From positions 34,747,501 through 34,811,500 of the forward strand of contig CM065397.1 in the NCBI GenBank assembly GCA_033060915.1: a stretch of DNA of 64,000 bases, written 5' to 3'. The notes under the pieces were generated by a model. That model worked only from the letters and a program-made list of their open reading frames with translations. It had not been told where the DNA came from and searched no databases. The translations under genes and the position numbers were made by a program. Every line of letters begins with the position of its first letter. Within the stretch, counting starts at the first letter, position 1. This document shows, in pieces, positions 1 through 11,635 of the stretch. Origin of the DNA: Euryodendron excelsum. Its lineage: Eukaryota; Streptophyta; Magnoliopsida; Ericales; Pentaphylacaceae.

Positions 1-1099
1 CAACTCCGTTAGAAGGTCAAGGATCAAACTACAAGAAAGGTGAACTCTTTAAAGAATATATAGTTATTCAAAGGTGATCCTAGGTAACAAAGAAGCCCAG
101 TAGAAGCAATAGGTTCGAGCCTTTATCCTTTCTTGTAAAAACCCGAAACTGTGTCCTACATTACGACCCTGTTAAAGTCCTCTTCGATTGGAAAAAAGAT
201 TGCTTGATCTAAATGAGCCAGACGTGTTGCTAAGCTAGAGGAGGATATCAGGGGATTAAACCCCGCTGGAAGACCAACCAAAGATGGTGTGGATCTAAAC
301 CATACTAGAAACAACATCAAATCTGAGCCTGCATATCATTTTCATTCATAAACCCATTAACCTAACTTACGTTACGGTTCAAATTAAAGTCCTCTCTGAT
401 CAAAGAAAATTGCTTAGTCCAAATAAGCCTGAATAATACCAAGGCAAGTAGGAGGAGAAAGGAGAACTAGAAAGGAATGCAGGGGCAATCTCATGCTCTA
501 AAGTGTGCTCAGATGGTTTTGGTTTAAACATCCCACTAAAAGAAGATCTTTGAGCCTAAATATCCTTTCATTTCTTACAACCCCTAAACCCAGCCTGCAT
601 TATGGTCGTAAACAAAGTCTTCTCTAATTGAGGACCTAGCTATTTATCACTCTGCAAAGGGCACGCGAGTTGTCACTTAAGTCACAATGGCATTTTGGAA
701 ATCTGAGAGAGAGAAAACCAAGTGAGGTCAGAAAAACCCCAAACAGTAACCCTGTAAAAAGTAAGGATAGGGTAGCAAACCAAAGGGTTAAGATCCCTGG
801 AGAATGGTGCAAATGCTATCACACCCCGATAAGAATGGAATAAAACTGAATGGGTCAGAATCTTAAAAAGGAAACAGAATCCTATGAGTATGGGCCTTGG
901 GGCAATCCTGGGTTGTAAATAGTTTATATACTTGTAGTATATTGCATCCATAACATATATAACTAGTACATCCATTAAATTCCTGCGTAGTTTGTATCTA
1001 TTGATGCATTCATCAAAAGTATGGCATGCATCCAATTCTATTTCTGTATCTACATTCATCCAAAAAGTATAACATGCATTAAATTCCATTCTTGCATGA

Positions 1100-1133
1100 A
1101 CCTCTCAGAACCGTTATCGCCCGCATCTGCCAT
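1100..1133 (-). pseudogene. 5' stub of antisense PMD gene of element A
   Basis: On the minus strand the first 11 or so codons of the PMD protein can be read from 1133 (MADAGDNGSER), matching the starts of the copies at 36970 and 53574. The reading then runs into unrelated DNA, so almost the whole gene is deleted. The splice acceptor just upstream, TTTTCAG in G, has become TTTTCAA here, which would also kill splicing. The donor of the leader intron survives at 2388-2387 (AG then GTGAGT). It is a non-functional fragment, useful only as an independent third witness of the gene start and leader intron. Confidence 0.7.
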
Positions 1134-2620
1134 ATTGAAAAGGTAAGCTAAGGTAAGAAGTGTTAATATACAGTATATGCAGATAAGAAATAAAAGTAGA
1201 AGAAAAATAAAAAAAAGGAAAAATAAATAAATAAAGAATAAAAATAAAAAAAGAATAATAAAAAGATTTCAAATGATTAGTCTAAATGAATTTCCTACAC
1301 ATTTTGATTTTTAATTTCCACTTCTAAATCAAAATGAATTTCTTACACATTTTGATTTTTAATTTCTACTTCTAAGTCAAAATGAATTTCCTATACATTT
1401 TGATTTTAAAATCCCGTTTCTAAGCCAAAACGAATTTTCTACACATTTTGATTTTTAATTTCCACTTCTAAGTCAAAATGAATTTCATATACATTTTGAT
1501 TTTAAAATCCCGTTTCTAAGTCAAAATTAATTTTCTACACATTTTGATTTTCCAACTTCAAGTCAAAATCTATTTTCAAATCTTCCAAAATATGTCTTCT
1601 TCCAAACTTCCATTTTCAAAAGTCTTTCGAAATTTTTCTTCCAGTAGTTTTTAAAGCCCCTGAGTTTCTCGGGGCCTTCTCCGCCAAAAAGGCCCGGCTC
1701 TCAATGGTTCTATACCTTTTTTCTTTTATTTTTGCAACCCTTTTTTTGAATTTCTAAAACATTTCGGTAGAGTTTCGTTTAAAAATAGTCCCTACAACAC
1801 CCATGACACTAGAACAAAACACAAACCATGTACTGCACAACGTCACAATCACATAACATCAGCACCCATGCACACTTTTAAAATTTTAAAATTTTTCAAA
1901 AGACTTGTTTTATTTTTCAACAAATCAATGGTTTTCACAGTTATCCCAAAATTTCTCAAAATCATTTCAAATTTTTTCTAAAATATTCCTACATCTTTCT
2001 AAACACTAAACTTTAATAACTTCATCAATTACTTAAATTTTCTATTTTTCTAATTATTTTTCTATTTTTTCAAAAAATAAAAAATTTGCTGAGTTTTCAA
2101 ACAATCACGAAACTTTACACGGTTGTTAAACACATTTTTCTAAGGCACACGGTATAAAAATTTAGCCGAAAAACCCAATATCCAAATTTGTAGGAACAAA
2201 CCCCCAATTCCTGCAAAAACCCTCTTCACATAAACATGAAAAATGGCTCACATTCAACCAAACAAGCACCAAAATGCAAAAATAACTTCACCAAAGTGTT
2301 CAAAATGTATCAAAGCATCAATTTTCACTATTCACATGATTCAAACAGAATTCTACAAGACAAAATCAACATAAACTCAAAAACTCACCTTTTGGAGTTC
2401 TCCTATCAAATCTTCTGTTCCAGTGACTCTTCCGGCGACGGTGTCTATTTTCGGTAATCCCTCGTGGTCCCTCTGAAGCATTATTGTAGTGTCCAAGTTG
2501 GTTTCCTCGAAATTCCTCTCGGTTTTTTGAAAATTGCTCAATTCCCGCAACAGCGTCGAACTAGAAATGTTTCTAGTTTTATTCTCAAGCCTGCCACCAC
2601 TACAAGTGAATTTTAACACA

Positions 2621-2641
2621 GGCGCCACTGCTAGTGGCGCT
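2621..2641. promoter_or_regulatory. GGCGCC-type palindrome upstream of the antisense gene
   Basis: GCGCCACT and AGTGGCGC form a perfect 8-bp inverted repeat with a 3-base centre. The same palindrome type lies directly before the TATA box in LTRs A, B and G. Here it sits near the 3' end of the internal region, upstream of the antisense PMD leader exon. The counterpart in G is 54666-54714. A shared regulatory role is inference. Confidence 0.5.
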
Positions 2642-2819
2642 AGTTTTAAATTATGAAAAATTTTGCCCTTTTTCCCGCCAAAACTCGATTTCAAAGGCCC
2701 TTTTGGGCCCAATATCAATTTCTAAACGTTTTCGAAACTTTTCAAAGTCCATCCCTCCGATAGCCTCACAGTCAACATGTGACTCTTACTCTATCGTTTT
2801 CTGTCTTCGACAACCAAAG

Positions 2820-2838
2820 ACAGAAAAAGAGGGGTAGC
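2820..2838 (+). other. Polypurine tract of element A
   Basis: An AGACAGAAAAAGAGGGG tract lies directly before the TG of LTR A. The same tract precedes the 3' LTR of element G (54895-54914). This is where plus-strand DNA synthesis is primed in LTR retrotransposons. Confidence 0.85.
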
Positions 2839-3764
2839 TGTAAGCACCCTATTTTTGCCCTCTCGGCAGTCTCCAGTCCGTCCAGAATTGTATTCAAGTC
2901 AATATGGACATTTTCCAATCTAAATCAATTTTTCAAGCCTAAATCTTGTTAATCAATCGCTTCACGGGCCCTTTGGGCCAAAATAGAGGCAAAATGATCA
3001 AAATGCCCTTGGGGGCATTGTTTGGTCCAATTCCAATGGGCATGTCTTTTCGAATACAGTAAGTCCCCGTTTTTCCAAGTCCAATTTCAATTCTAATTAA
3101 ATCCAGCACAACTTTCGAGAAAGTTGATTCCTCAAGGTGGTAAGACCATCCAATTCGGCACGTTTTTGAGTGAACTCTTCAGAACTATAAGTCCCTTTAA
3201 ACCCATCGACCGGGACGAGATCCCAAGTCCCTGAGAAGGTAGAACGGTCCACCTTTGGCGCCTGCTTGAGCGCCAATAAAGAAATGTCCATTTTGGCACA
3301 CCTTTTGAGAAAGTTGATTTCTCAGGTGCTAAGTCCACCTAACAGCTTTCCGAGATTAGGCAATCTCTGGAATGATCGCGACCCGCTAGAGTAACGGAAA
3401 TACTCGTAAATATCGCAACCATTGGAGTGATGGAAACACTCGTAAATAAGTCGATATAGAGAATTGCCAACAAACCCCTTTGTCATAGGACCGCCGTCAG
3501 AGTTACGGAAATACTCAAAACCCATGTCAACACTAGTGCCTACTAGCCCACTCCAGTGAAAAATGACCAAACTACCCTTAGGGCCATTTTTCTGCACGTT
3601 CTTGAGAAAGTAGTTAAGTCCTTAGAATAGTAAGTCCACCTTTCCAAGATTATCTTAAAGATAATCCGGCATTATTAAGTTCCTTCTAGTCAGTTTCGGG
3701 CCAATTTTGAGACATTCTGGTAAAGATGACCATTTTGCCCCTAGGCATCTAAGCGCCTCAGGAA

Positions 3765-4070
3765 CCACACTGGCTTTGGGTATCAAATCGGTAACCTCCC
3801 AAGAATGATTTTTATAGTATTCCCGACCTTTCGTTAGCTTTTTGGATCATTTCGAGTCAGTCCGGGTAAGCCCGGTGCAAAATGACCGTTTTGCCCCTAG
3901 TGGGCCGGTCGCCTCTTCCAACCACACCGGCTCTAGATATCAAACCGGTAACCTCCGGGAACATTCTAAGTAATGTTTTCGAACCACGAGTCTTCTTCCG
4001 GGACATTCCGAGTCCATCCCGGCAATTTTTCGGCCCGATTAACATTTTTGCCCCTAATGGCCCGGTCAAC
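3765..4070 (+). repeat. 157-bp minisatellite in LTR A
   Basis: Two and a part copies of a unit that contains 'accacac-ggctctggg-tatcaaa' and 'aaaatgacc-ttttgcccct'. The same unit occurs three times in each LTR of G (43028-43440, 55985-56400) and in LTR B (about 34960-35340, reversed). Confidence 0.75.
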
Positions 4071-4302
4071 CTTTCCAACAAATCTTGTTATCATTTTTCA
4101 AGTCTACTACCCTCGAGACACTGTTCTAAGGGTTCCTATCCTTTTCCGGCCTTCCGGGCCATTTTTGGCCCTTCAAATCATTCTCGAATCTTCCAGAATC
4201 AGTCATAGTGAAGCCAGGCTAAAAATTATATGGTAGCCACTAGTATAGGCGCCCAAATCTTCTGAAGATACGTTGCTTGCCTACCTTTAAACTTTCGTAG
4301 GT

Positions 4303-4416
4303 GGCTAGCGCCACTAGTAATGGCGCTAGCCATAAGGAATTTTTGCCTGGCGCTACAAAGAATTTTTGCCTGGCGCCACTACAATAGGCGCCAGGTCATT
4401 CCTGTATCTATAAATA
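4303..4416 (+). promoter_or_regulatory. U3 promoter of LTR A: two hairpins and a TATA box
   Basis: A perfect 11-bp stem (GGCTAGCGCCA at 4303-4313, TGGCGCTAGCC at 4321-4331) is followed by a perfect 9-bp stem (CCTGGCGCC at 4369-4377, GGCGCCAGG at 4387-4395). TATAAATA follows at 4409-4416. Transcription should start about 30 bases downstream, near 4440. LTRs B, C, D and G have palindromes in the same place. Confidence 0.7.
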
Positions 4417-4742
4417 CAAAGCCTGTTCCAGCGTGAAAGGGGTCCGCAAACTCAGTCTAAAAACTCTCCTCTTTGATATACAGAGCTCATAGCATCCCCA
4501 AACCCTAGGCTTCTTTAGGTTTTCCAAAACCCTAGCCTCCATACACAAACCCAGGCTCTCATACACTCACATACACCCTTATACACTCCTACACTAGCCT
4601 CCAAAGCCTCTATTGAAGACTTGAAGTGCTGCAATTCCGAAACTCCTAAAGATCAAAACAAGCTCTCAAAGACCGACGCGAAGCAAGGTGAAGATCGAAG
4701 TAAAGAAAGCTAACTGAGCAAGCAAATAAAAGAAGACACAAG

Positions 4743-4744
4743 GT
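4743..4744 (+). other. Putative splice donor in LTR A
   Basis: CACAAG is followed by GTAGGC about 300 bases after the predicted transcription start. The same spot holds a donor-like GT in LTRs B, D, E, F and G. A pyrimidine-rich segment follows. Proposed as the donor of a long leader intron; see the finding on the leader intron. Confidence 0.45.
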
Positions 4745-7700
4745 AGGCTTTCTTTTTATGTTTACGCAAATCCCCCCTCTTTCTTCTCTCTACGAACCCA
4801 CTTGGATTTTCTTCTATTTTAAACCCTCATCTTCTTACCCCCATTTCTTGTATGCTCGAAATAAGGGACTTTCCGGTCCATGTGTAGGATTAGGCTATTG
4901 AAAGTCACCATGTCGGGGGCTTTCTCTTAGTCTAACCGGAGACCATGTGGGTTCAGCCCCCTTAATTATATGGTGAAGCCTTAACCTTGTATGTTCACGA
5001 CCCCAATTTGTATTGTGCATATCTTGATCTTGCATTTCCTCCAAATTTGTTTTCAAACTTGTTTTCAAAACTTGCATCAAAACTATTTTCAAAACTTGCA
5101 TTAAAATTTTCTTCTTCAAAACTTATTTTCAAAATCACAATCGTAAGGTGATTCTAGTCTTACCATGATTAGGGTTGCTTTAGGAAAGTGTTACATTTAA
5201 AGTGACCAATATGGTCCATATTTTCAAATCATTATTGTTTTCAAAACCACAATCCTAGAATAGTTCTAACATTCTTATGGTTAGAATCATTTTAGGAAAG
5301 TGTGATATTTTTAGAAGCTTGCAAAAGTTCATATTTTACCCCTTTCCAAATTGCTTTTCAAACTCACTTTTCCAAATCTCTTTTTAAAATCTCTCTTTGT
5401 AAAATCTCTTTTCTAACGTACTTTCTAAAAACTCTTTCCAATCTCCATTCCAAAATTATTTTCAAAAACTCCCTTCAAAAATCTATTTTTCAATCTCTTT
5501 TCAAAAATCTTTTCCAAAAAGCTCTCTTTAAAATTTACTTTTTAGAAACATTCCCTAAGTTTCCTTCTTAACAACTTTTTCCAAAAAACTATTTCCAAAA
5601 ATCTTTTACTAAAAACTCTCTTTTCAAAATTCATTTTTCAAAAACTTCTTTTTAGGATCTCCTTCAAAAAACCTTTCTTTTCAAAAGTTCTACTTCCCAA
5701 AATCTCTTTTCTTGGAGTCCAAGTTAAACCTTAGAGCCAACGATTAGGAAACCTTAATTTTTCTTTTCAAAAACATGATTTTTAATCTTGCCTCAAGCTT
5801 TAGGTTTCCAAATCCCGTTTTCTACATCAAAACCATAAATTTCCGAAACTATAGAATTCCAAATCTAGGATTTTCAAAATTTCTCCTTTCCAATTCTATG
5901 TCGAATTAAATCTTCCATTTTTGGAAACTAAATCAAATCCTCTGTTTTTGGAAATTAAATCAAATCCTCTGTTTTTGGAAACTAAATCAAATCCCCTCTT
6001 TTTGGAAATAAAATCCAATATTTTATTTTAAGAAATAGAAATAAAATCTTTCCTAATCCAAACATTTTCCTAATTTCAACCTTTCCTAATCCCAATCCTT
6101 TATAATCCAAATATTTCTTAATTCCAATCATTCCTAATCTCATACCTTCCTAAATCTTAAGTTTCCAAAACTTAAACTTTCAAATATTTCTTTAAACTTT
6201 AAGCTTTTTAATCTTTCTAAACCCAAACTTTTCCTAATTCTAAAACTTTTCAAATTTCAAATCTTTCTCAAATCTAATCAAATATTTCCTAACAAGGAAA
6301 CTTTCCAAATTTGAAATTTACTTCAGTCAAACTTTCTAAATTCAAATATTTCAAAATCAACTCTTTCCTAATTTGAAACTTTCCTAAAACTGAACTTTCT
6401 AATTTTGAAACTTTCGTAATTTCAAGATTTTTTAAATTCAGTCTTTCCTAGACTCCAACTCTCCATGTCTTTTAAATCAAACTTTCCAATCAAATCTTTC
6501 TTAAACCTCAAGTATTTCCTAAGTCCTATCTTTCCTAAGTCTAGGTTTTCTAAAACCAAACGTTCCAAAGTCAAACTTCTTAAGTTCAAATCAAATTCAA
6601 TTCAATTACATGCTTCAACCCTAGGTTACCCTAAGTCCCAGGATGTCTAGACCCTAGTTCTACCCTAACTGTAAAGTTACGAAGCTTCTAACTTTTCTAC
6701 AAAAACTCTTTTCTAAACCAAGATGGTGTTTCAAACGTCAATTCAAGTCAAGATGTTTTCACAACTCTATATTTCCAAATCAAGTTCAAAGTCAATTCTA
6801 AGGTCTTTTTCAAATCCTCAAGTTCTATTTAAAATCAAAGTCCAATCTTTTCAAATCTTCCAAGTCAATTTCAAATCAAAGTTCAATTTTCAATCTTCAA
6901 ATCCAAGTTCCAAATCAAACTCTTTTCAAATCAAAATTTCTATCGGATTCTTATCTAAACTACGACTGACCTGATTCCTCAAAAAGGATACATAGGCAAC
7001 CCTCATGGGTGCCGTCATAACTTTTTTCAAATATCCAATTTCATAACTTGTTTCAAATCTTCCATTCCATAACCTTTTTTCAAATCTCCAATTCCACAGT
7101 CTTCTTTAAGCTTCTAATTCCATGATCTATTTCGAATATCTATTTGCAAATCTCTATTTCCAATCTCTAAAACTCTTCTTTCAAAGTTCATTTCTTCTTT
7201 TCAAATTTCTTTTCAAATCAAATCAAGTTCTTTTCAAATCTATTTTCAAATTAAATCTTTCTATTATATTTGCATATCATGCATTAAATCTTTTTTTTTT
7301 CTAAAAATTATTTTCTAAAGTGGATAGTTTTGGACATATATTAATTGATGACTTTAATGGGTGAATCTAGGATGAATAGACATGTAGGTACCGCAAGGGC
7401 AGGCTAGGGTGATGGCTTAGTGCGTCTTCGCTACACATAACCAACCTCCGAACCTAGATCACTATTTTCATAGGACCAAAATGGAGTTATTTTCAAAAAA
7501 AGGCTTAAATATTTTATAAAGGTTGCCAAATAACGTATTTTCTTTAAAAACCCTCTCTTGAGGGGGTATTTTAAAAAACCCTAAGTGTAGTTTTCGGATT
7601 GTGCTTAGTTTTTAGGTGACCTAACTCACCATAATCAAGTTAGGTGGCGACTCCAAACTGTTTTCCAAAAGCCCTTTGTTCAAATCAATTTTCAATTCAA

Positions 7701-7806
7701 ACCTAGTCATACTCATTCTTCTAGGAGGATGAGTTCTAACGAGAGAGTACTGTATTTTTTTTGCTTGTGTGTGTATTTTTCGAGTGCGAAAAATCTAGGT
7801 GCGATA

Positions 7807-9625
7807 GCCATGAATCCTTAGGGTCATGTGAACCCTTTGGACTTTAGGTAAGCTTCTTTTAGCACGAGATTGGATTTGCTCCTTTCTCTTTACAGTTAAT
7901 TGAATGCATGAGAATGCAATGACTTAAGTGTTTTGGCACTCTTGTCTTGGAATGAACATAACATATAAACAGAATAATAAATATATGGGTAGCATAATAG
8001 TAATGAATTGGCAGTTTAGAAGACCTCCTTTTTGTTCTTGCTTCATCCTTTGGTTTTCTTGAACTTTGTAGGCAAGTGAGAAGACAATGAGAATGTAAAA
8101 AGAAAAACAAAAAGGAGAAATTGGATTGAAAATTTTTATGCAATGCATGCCCTTGGGGTACCCCGTCTTTAAAAAGGGGACTAAACATGATGTGTTGACT
8201 CACTTTTTGGAGATAGATGGTAGCCCCTGTATGCAATAATGTACCTATGCGAGCTTGTTCATTCATTCATTCACACATTCATGAATTTATTTTATGAAAG
8301 TAAGAAGGATAGTTTTATTGCATTTGTTTTTTTTTTTTTTTACATGGAATTGAAAGTACATTTGAAGGGGAAGGAGAACATTTTTCTTAGGACTTTCACC
8401 TATTCTATTTTTACATTTGAAATCTTAAACTACTCTTAAGTCTTCGGATTCGGCTTCTTTGGTGGAGGTTGGTGAGAGACCTTGCTTCCGAACGAAGAGG
8501 GACTAGGGCCCCTCTTTATGAGGTGACTTTGATACATGCCATGAGTCCTTAGGGTCACTTGGTACCCTTAGGAGTTTTGGTTAGCTTAGATTTGAATAAC
8601 AGTGGTTTTAGGCCACTCTCTGGGGGTTAATCAGATGCATGGAGATGCAATGTTTTGAGTTACTTTGGGAACTCTTGTCTTGAGATGGATAATGGATGCA
8701 TGAGCAGTTATGATGTTGAGAGATGTATGAGTAGTATGACATTTGTATAGCAAAGGAAAGTGTACAAGCAATGTAATAGAAGGAATTTAAGTAGTTAAAT
8801 TGGACAAAAAGTACGGGAAAGCAAAGTGGTCACTCTTTCCTCCCTGTTTTGGAAATTGACGCGTGTGTCTTAAATCCAACAGAGGTTTGGCTATGCATAG
8901 GGTGCTACATGAGCATGAGGTTGGGGGTTTACTAATACTTCCTAAAAAGCTCAGTCCCTGAACCTTCAAACCTCCGACGTCTACCCCCGAAAGGGTGAAC
9001 TCCATCTTTGGTTGGTGGTTTGAGTGGGGGAACTATCAAGAGATCGTAGGTTGAGAAACTGACACAACATCCACCCATAGTTAATATACTATTTCCCCTT
9101 CTAACTAGAAGGGTAGTAATTAGGTAATTATGCACGTATGCAAATGCAAGTGAGCGCACTAAGTGTGTGTGAAATTTTCGAAAATGGAGGAAAGGACCCA
9201 AAACTACACATCCCATTCTACTTATTCGTCATATGCATGGCAGTTAATATGATATAAAATGAAGTGTGAACAAAGGTCCACCTACAAAAGAAAATGGAAA
9301 GAGTTAGTAACTTTTCAGAAAACTCAATGCAAGATAAAATGGATGGTCAATACAAGAGCATGAATATGGAAAGCAATGCAAGAACATGCAAGTGGATGTT
9401 GATGTAAGAGCAATAAATACAAGTGATGACACTTATTTGAATTTCTTTTTGGAAAATAATGTTTGTTTTTACAAACTTAGGATTTTGAAAAACTTTTTAA
9501 AAACTTAGAAATTTTTTTAAAAGTGAATAAAACTGGACAAAGTAACTGAAGATTCTGGGTGAATGAAGGGTAAAGAGACATGACAATGGGGTAACCCTCT
9601 AAGTGTTCCCAGCGGAGTCGCCAGC
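7807..9625 (-). mobile_element. Element D, 5' internal leader region
   Basis: On the minus strand this is the untranslated leader between the primer-binding site and gag. It aligns reversed with 47036-48500 of element G, sharing the blocks around 'ttctagttagaaggg', 'catgagtccttagg' and 'gcaatgcatgc'. Positions 7807-8000 repeat the segment found again at about 8520-8720, so part of the leader is present twice. Positions 9606-9625 hold the primer-binding site. No coding sequence is seen; gag would lie further left, displaced by element A. Confidence 0.75.
9606..9625 (-). other. Primer-binding site of element D
   Basis: Read on the minus strand, GC then TGGCGACTCCGCTGGGA follows the LTR end. 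The same site occurs in G (47038, TGGCAACTACACTGGGGA) and E (21685, TAGCGGCTTCATTGGGGA). D and G begin with the TGG expected opposite a tRNA 3' CCA. I could not assign the tRNA. Confidence 0.7.
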
Positions 9626-11464
9626 TGTTGCACCCGGTTTTTAACCAAGCCCTCTTGGCTGGAAAAAAAGCACAGTACTCTCTCGTTAGAACTTATCCTT
9701 CTACAAGGACGAGTGTGACTAGGTTTGACTTTGAAAAAGATTTGAGCAAGGACTTTTGAAAAAATTTTGAAGTCGCCATCTAACATAGTTAAAGATATGT
9801 TAGGTCACCTAAAACTAAGTATAATCCGAAAACTAAATTTAGGTTTTTCGAAACCATTTTGAAAATGTCCTTCCTAGGATGGTGTTTTTGGACAAGAGGT
9901 TTTTAGCAACCTTTTAAAATATTTTAAAGCCCTTTTGAAAACATGATTCCAGATTGGTCTTTCAAACTAGAAATCTATGGCCTGGGGGTTGGTTAAGTGT
10001 AGAGAAGACATCCTAAGATCATCACCCTACCCCACCCTACCCCACCCTTTTGGTACCCACATGTCTAATCACCCATAATTCACTCACTTGAATAACCAGT
10101 TACTAATATCCATTAAATATCCATTTTAGAATTTTAAAAAATGGATATGGTCATTACTTTTTTGATGAATGATGCACGATGTATGTTTTGAAAAAGATGT
10201 TTGAAAATATAGAAGTTTTGAAAAGATTTGAGATAGAAATCTTGAATTGATATAAACTTTTGAAAATGCCACTTGGGTTGAAATAAAGGTTATAACCGTG
10301 CCATTTTAGGTTGTCTACGTATCTCATTTGGTGAGAATCAGGTTAATTGTAGTTCGGGCAAGGGCTCAATAGAAAAGTGACAGTTTGAGGCCATTGGAAG
10401 ACACATTGGGGTCTTAATTTGGAAAGATACATTAGCGTCTAGTTTTGAAAAACAAGCACATTAAGACCTTTGGGAACTTTGAAGACGCATTAAGGTCTTT
10501 TGAAAATTTTGAAGACACTTTGAGGTCTTTGGAAAAAGAGAACTTGAGAGTTTAGAAAAATATCTTTGAAATAGGACTTGGGATGTTTGAAGTGTTTTGG
10601 AAATCAGGTTTGAAGATGATTTTAAATTTTTTCTTGAAATTAACTTAAGAGAGTTTTGAAATGTTTTTGAAATGGCTCAGGGGAGTTTTGAAAGTGGGTT
10701 GAAACAACTCAATGGAGTTTTGGAAAGATTTTGCAATAACTCAAGAGGAGTTTTCTAAACATTTTGAACTCTTCTTTTGAAAACTTTGGAGGTAGAGTTT
10801 GGATTGGAAATGCTCTTGTGACCTTGTCTTCGAAAAGCTTTTAAAACTAGTTTTTGAATAACTTATGAAAGGTATATTTAATGTTTCATGACCTTTAAGA
10901 AGTAAGTCATTGAAGAACTAAATCCCTTTAAGGCTATGAGTTTTGAAAACATGTTTGGAAAAGGGGCTAGAGACTTCTTGTTGGTTTTTAAAACTTTTGG
11001 GTTGTAGAACCCTTATTGAATATCTCACTTATACTTGAACATTCCTAACCATGGAAGGTTTGCTTTAAAAATATGATGTTTGAAAATCATTTTTGAAAAG
11101 AGCTTTTGAAAACACTTAGGGTTTTGAAACCCTAATATGGACAACCTTAAAGGTTGTATTTAATGTATCACTTTCCCTTGGAATCCCTAACCATAAAGGG
11201 TTAGGGACACTTTAGGGTTGGGAGTTCTTGGAAACATTTTAAAAATAGTTTTTGGTAAATGTTAAGTGTCTAGCCCTTTTGTAAAGACAAATTTAAGAGA
11301 ACTTCTTTGAAGCATTTTTGAAGATAGAGTATGAGAGTATTTGAAAAGATTTTGAACTTGATTTTTGAAATCTCAAGAGAGTAGGATGTTTTTGAAAACA
11401 TACTATGAGAAAGGTTTTGAATGGAAAGATCATTTGAAAAGGGTTCTTTGAGTTGAAACCTTGA

Positions 11465-11635
11465 AGCTTACTAACCTTGGTTGGGATGACCTAAGGTTAA
11501 CTAACTCGGGTTAGGTAAACCTAGGGTTGGATTGAACTAGGGTTAACTAACTTATGTTAGGTTAACCTAGGGTTGACTAACTTGAGTTAGTTTAACCTAA
11601 GGTTGGGTAACTAGAGTCAAGTTAACCTAGGGTTG
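11465..11635 (-). repeat. Telomere-like short tandem repeat in LTR D
   Basis: Degenerate units of roughly 25 bases are built from GTTAACCTAGGGTTGACTAA-like blocks, repeated about seven times. LTRs E and F have the same block in the matching place. CCTAGGGTT looks like the plant telomere repeat, but the period and sequence differ. Confidence 0.7.

Larger units (their letters stand above)
1..2838 (+). mobile_element. Element A, internal region (3' part)
   Basis: This is the 3' half of the internal region of a long-LTR Ty3/Gypsy-type element that enters from the left edge. Positions 1-860 align with 50860-51350 of element G: both hold the recurring phrase 'acattac-gaccctgtt-aaagtcc', the 'gatctaaatgagcc' block and the 'aatgctatca' block. 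Positions 1100-2838 align with 53540-54914 of G, including the antisense leader intron and the polypurine tract. The body of the antisense PMD gene, about 1.8 kb in G, is missing; 870-1100 holds about 230 bases I cannot place. No sense-strand coding sequence is visible. The longest open frame here (682-1089, minus) crosses the deletion scar and is not credible as a gene. Confidence 0.75.
2839..7806 (+). repeat. LTR of element A (3' LTR, 4.97 kb)
   Basis: The LTR starts TGTAAGCACCC directly after the polypurine tract and ends GTGCGATA, a decayed form of the GCGACA end in element G. In order it holds: degenerate units of the U3 minisatellite (about 3100-3650), two-plus copies of the 157-bp repeat (about 3765-4070), palindromes (4303-4395), a TATA box (4409), a putative splice donor (4743), a G-poor stretch (about 5300-7320) and the conserved LTR 3' end, which includes AACGAGAGAGTAC near 7739. 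The sequence after 7806 is the reversed leader of element D, so A inserted into D. Confidence 0.85.

Noticed and set aside
9606..9625. Naming the tRNA that primes the family
   Set aside because: The binding site is clear in three elements, but I could not match its complement to a specific plant tRNA 3' end with confidence.
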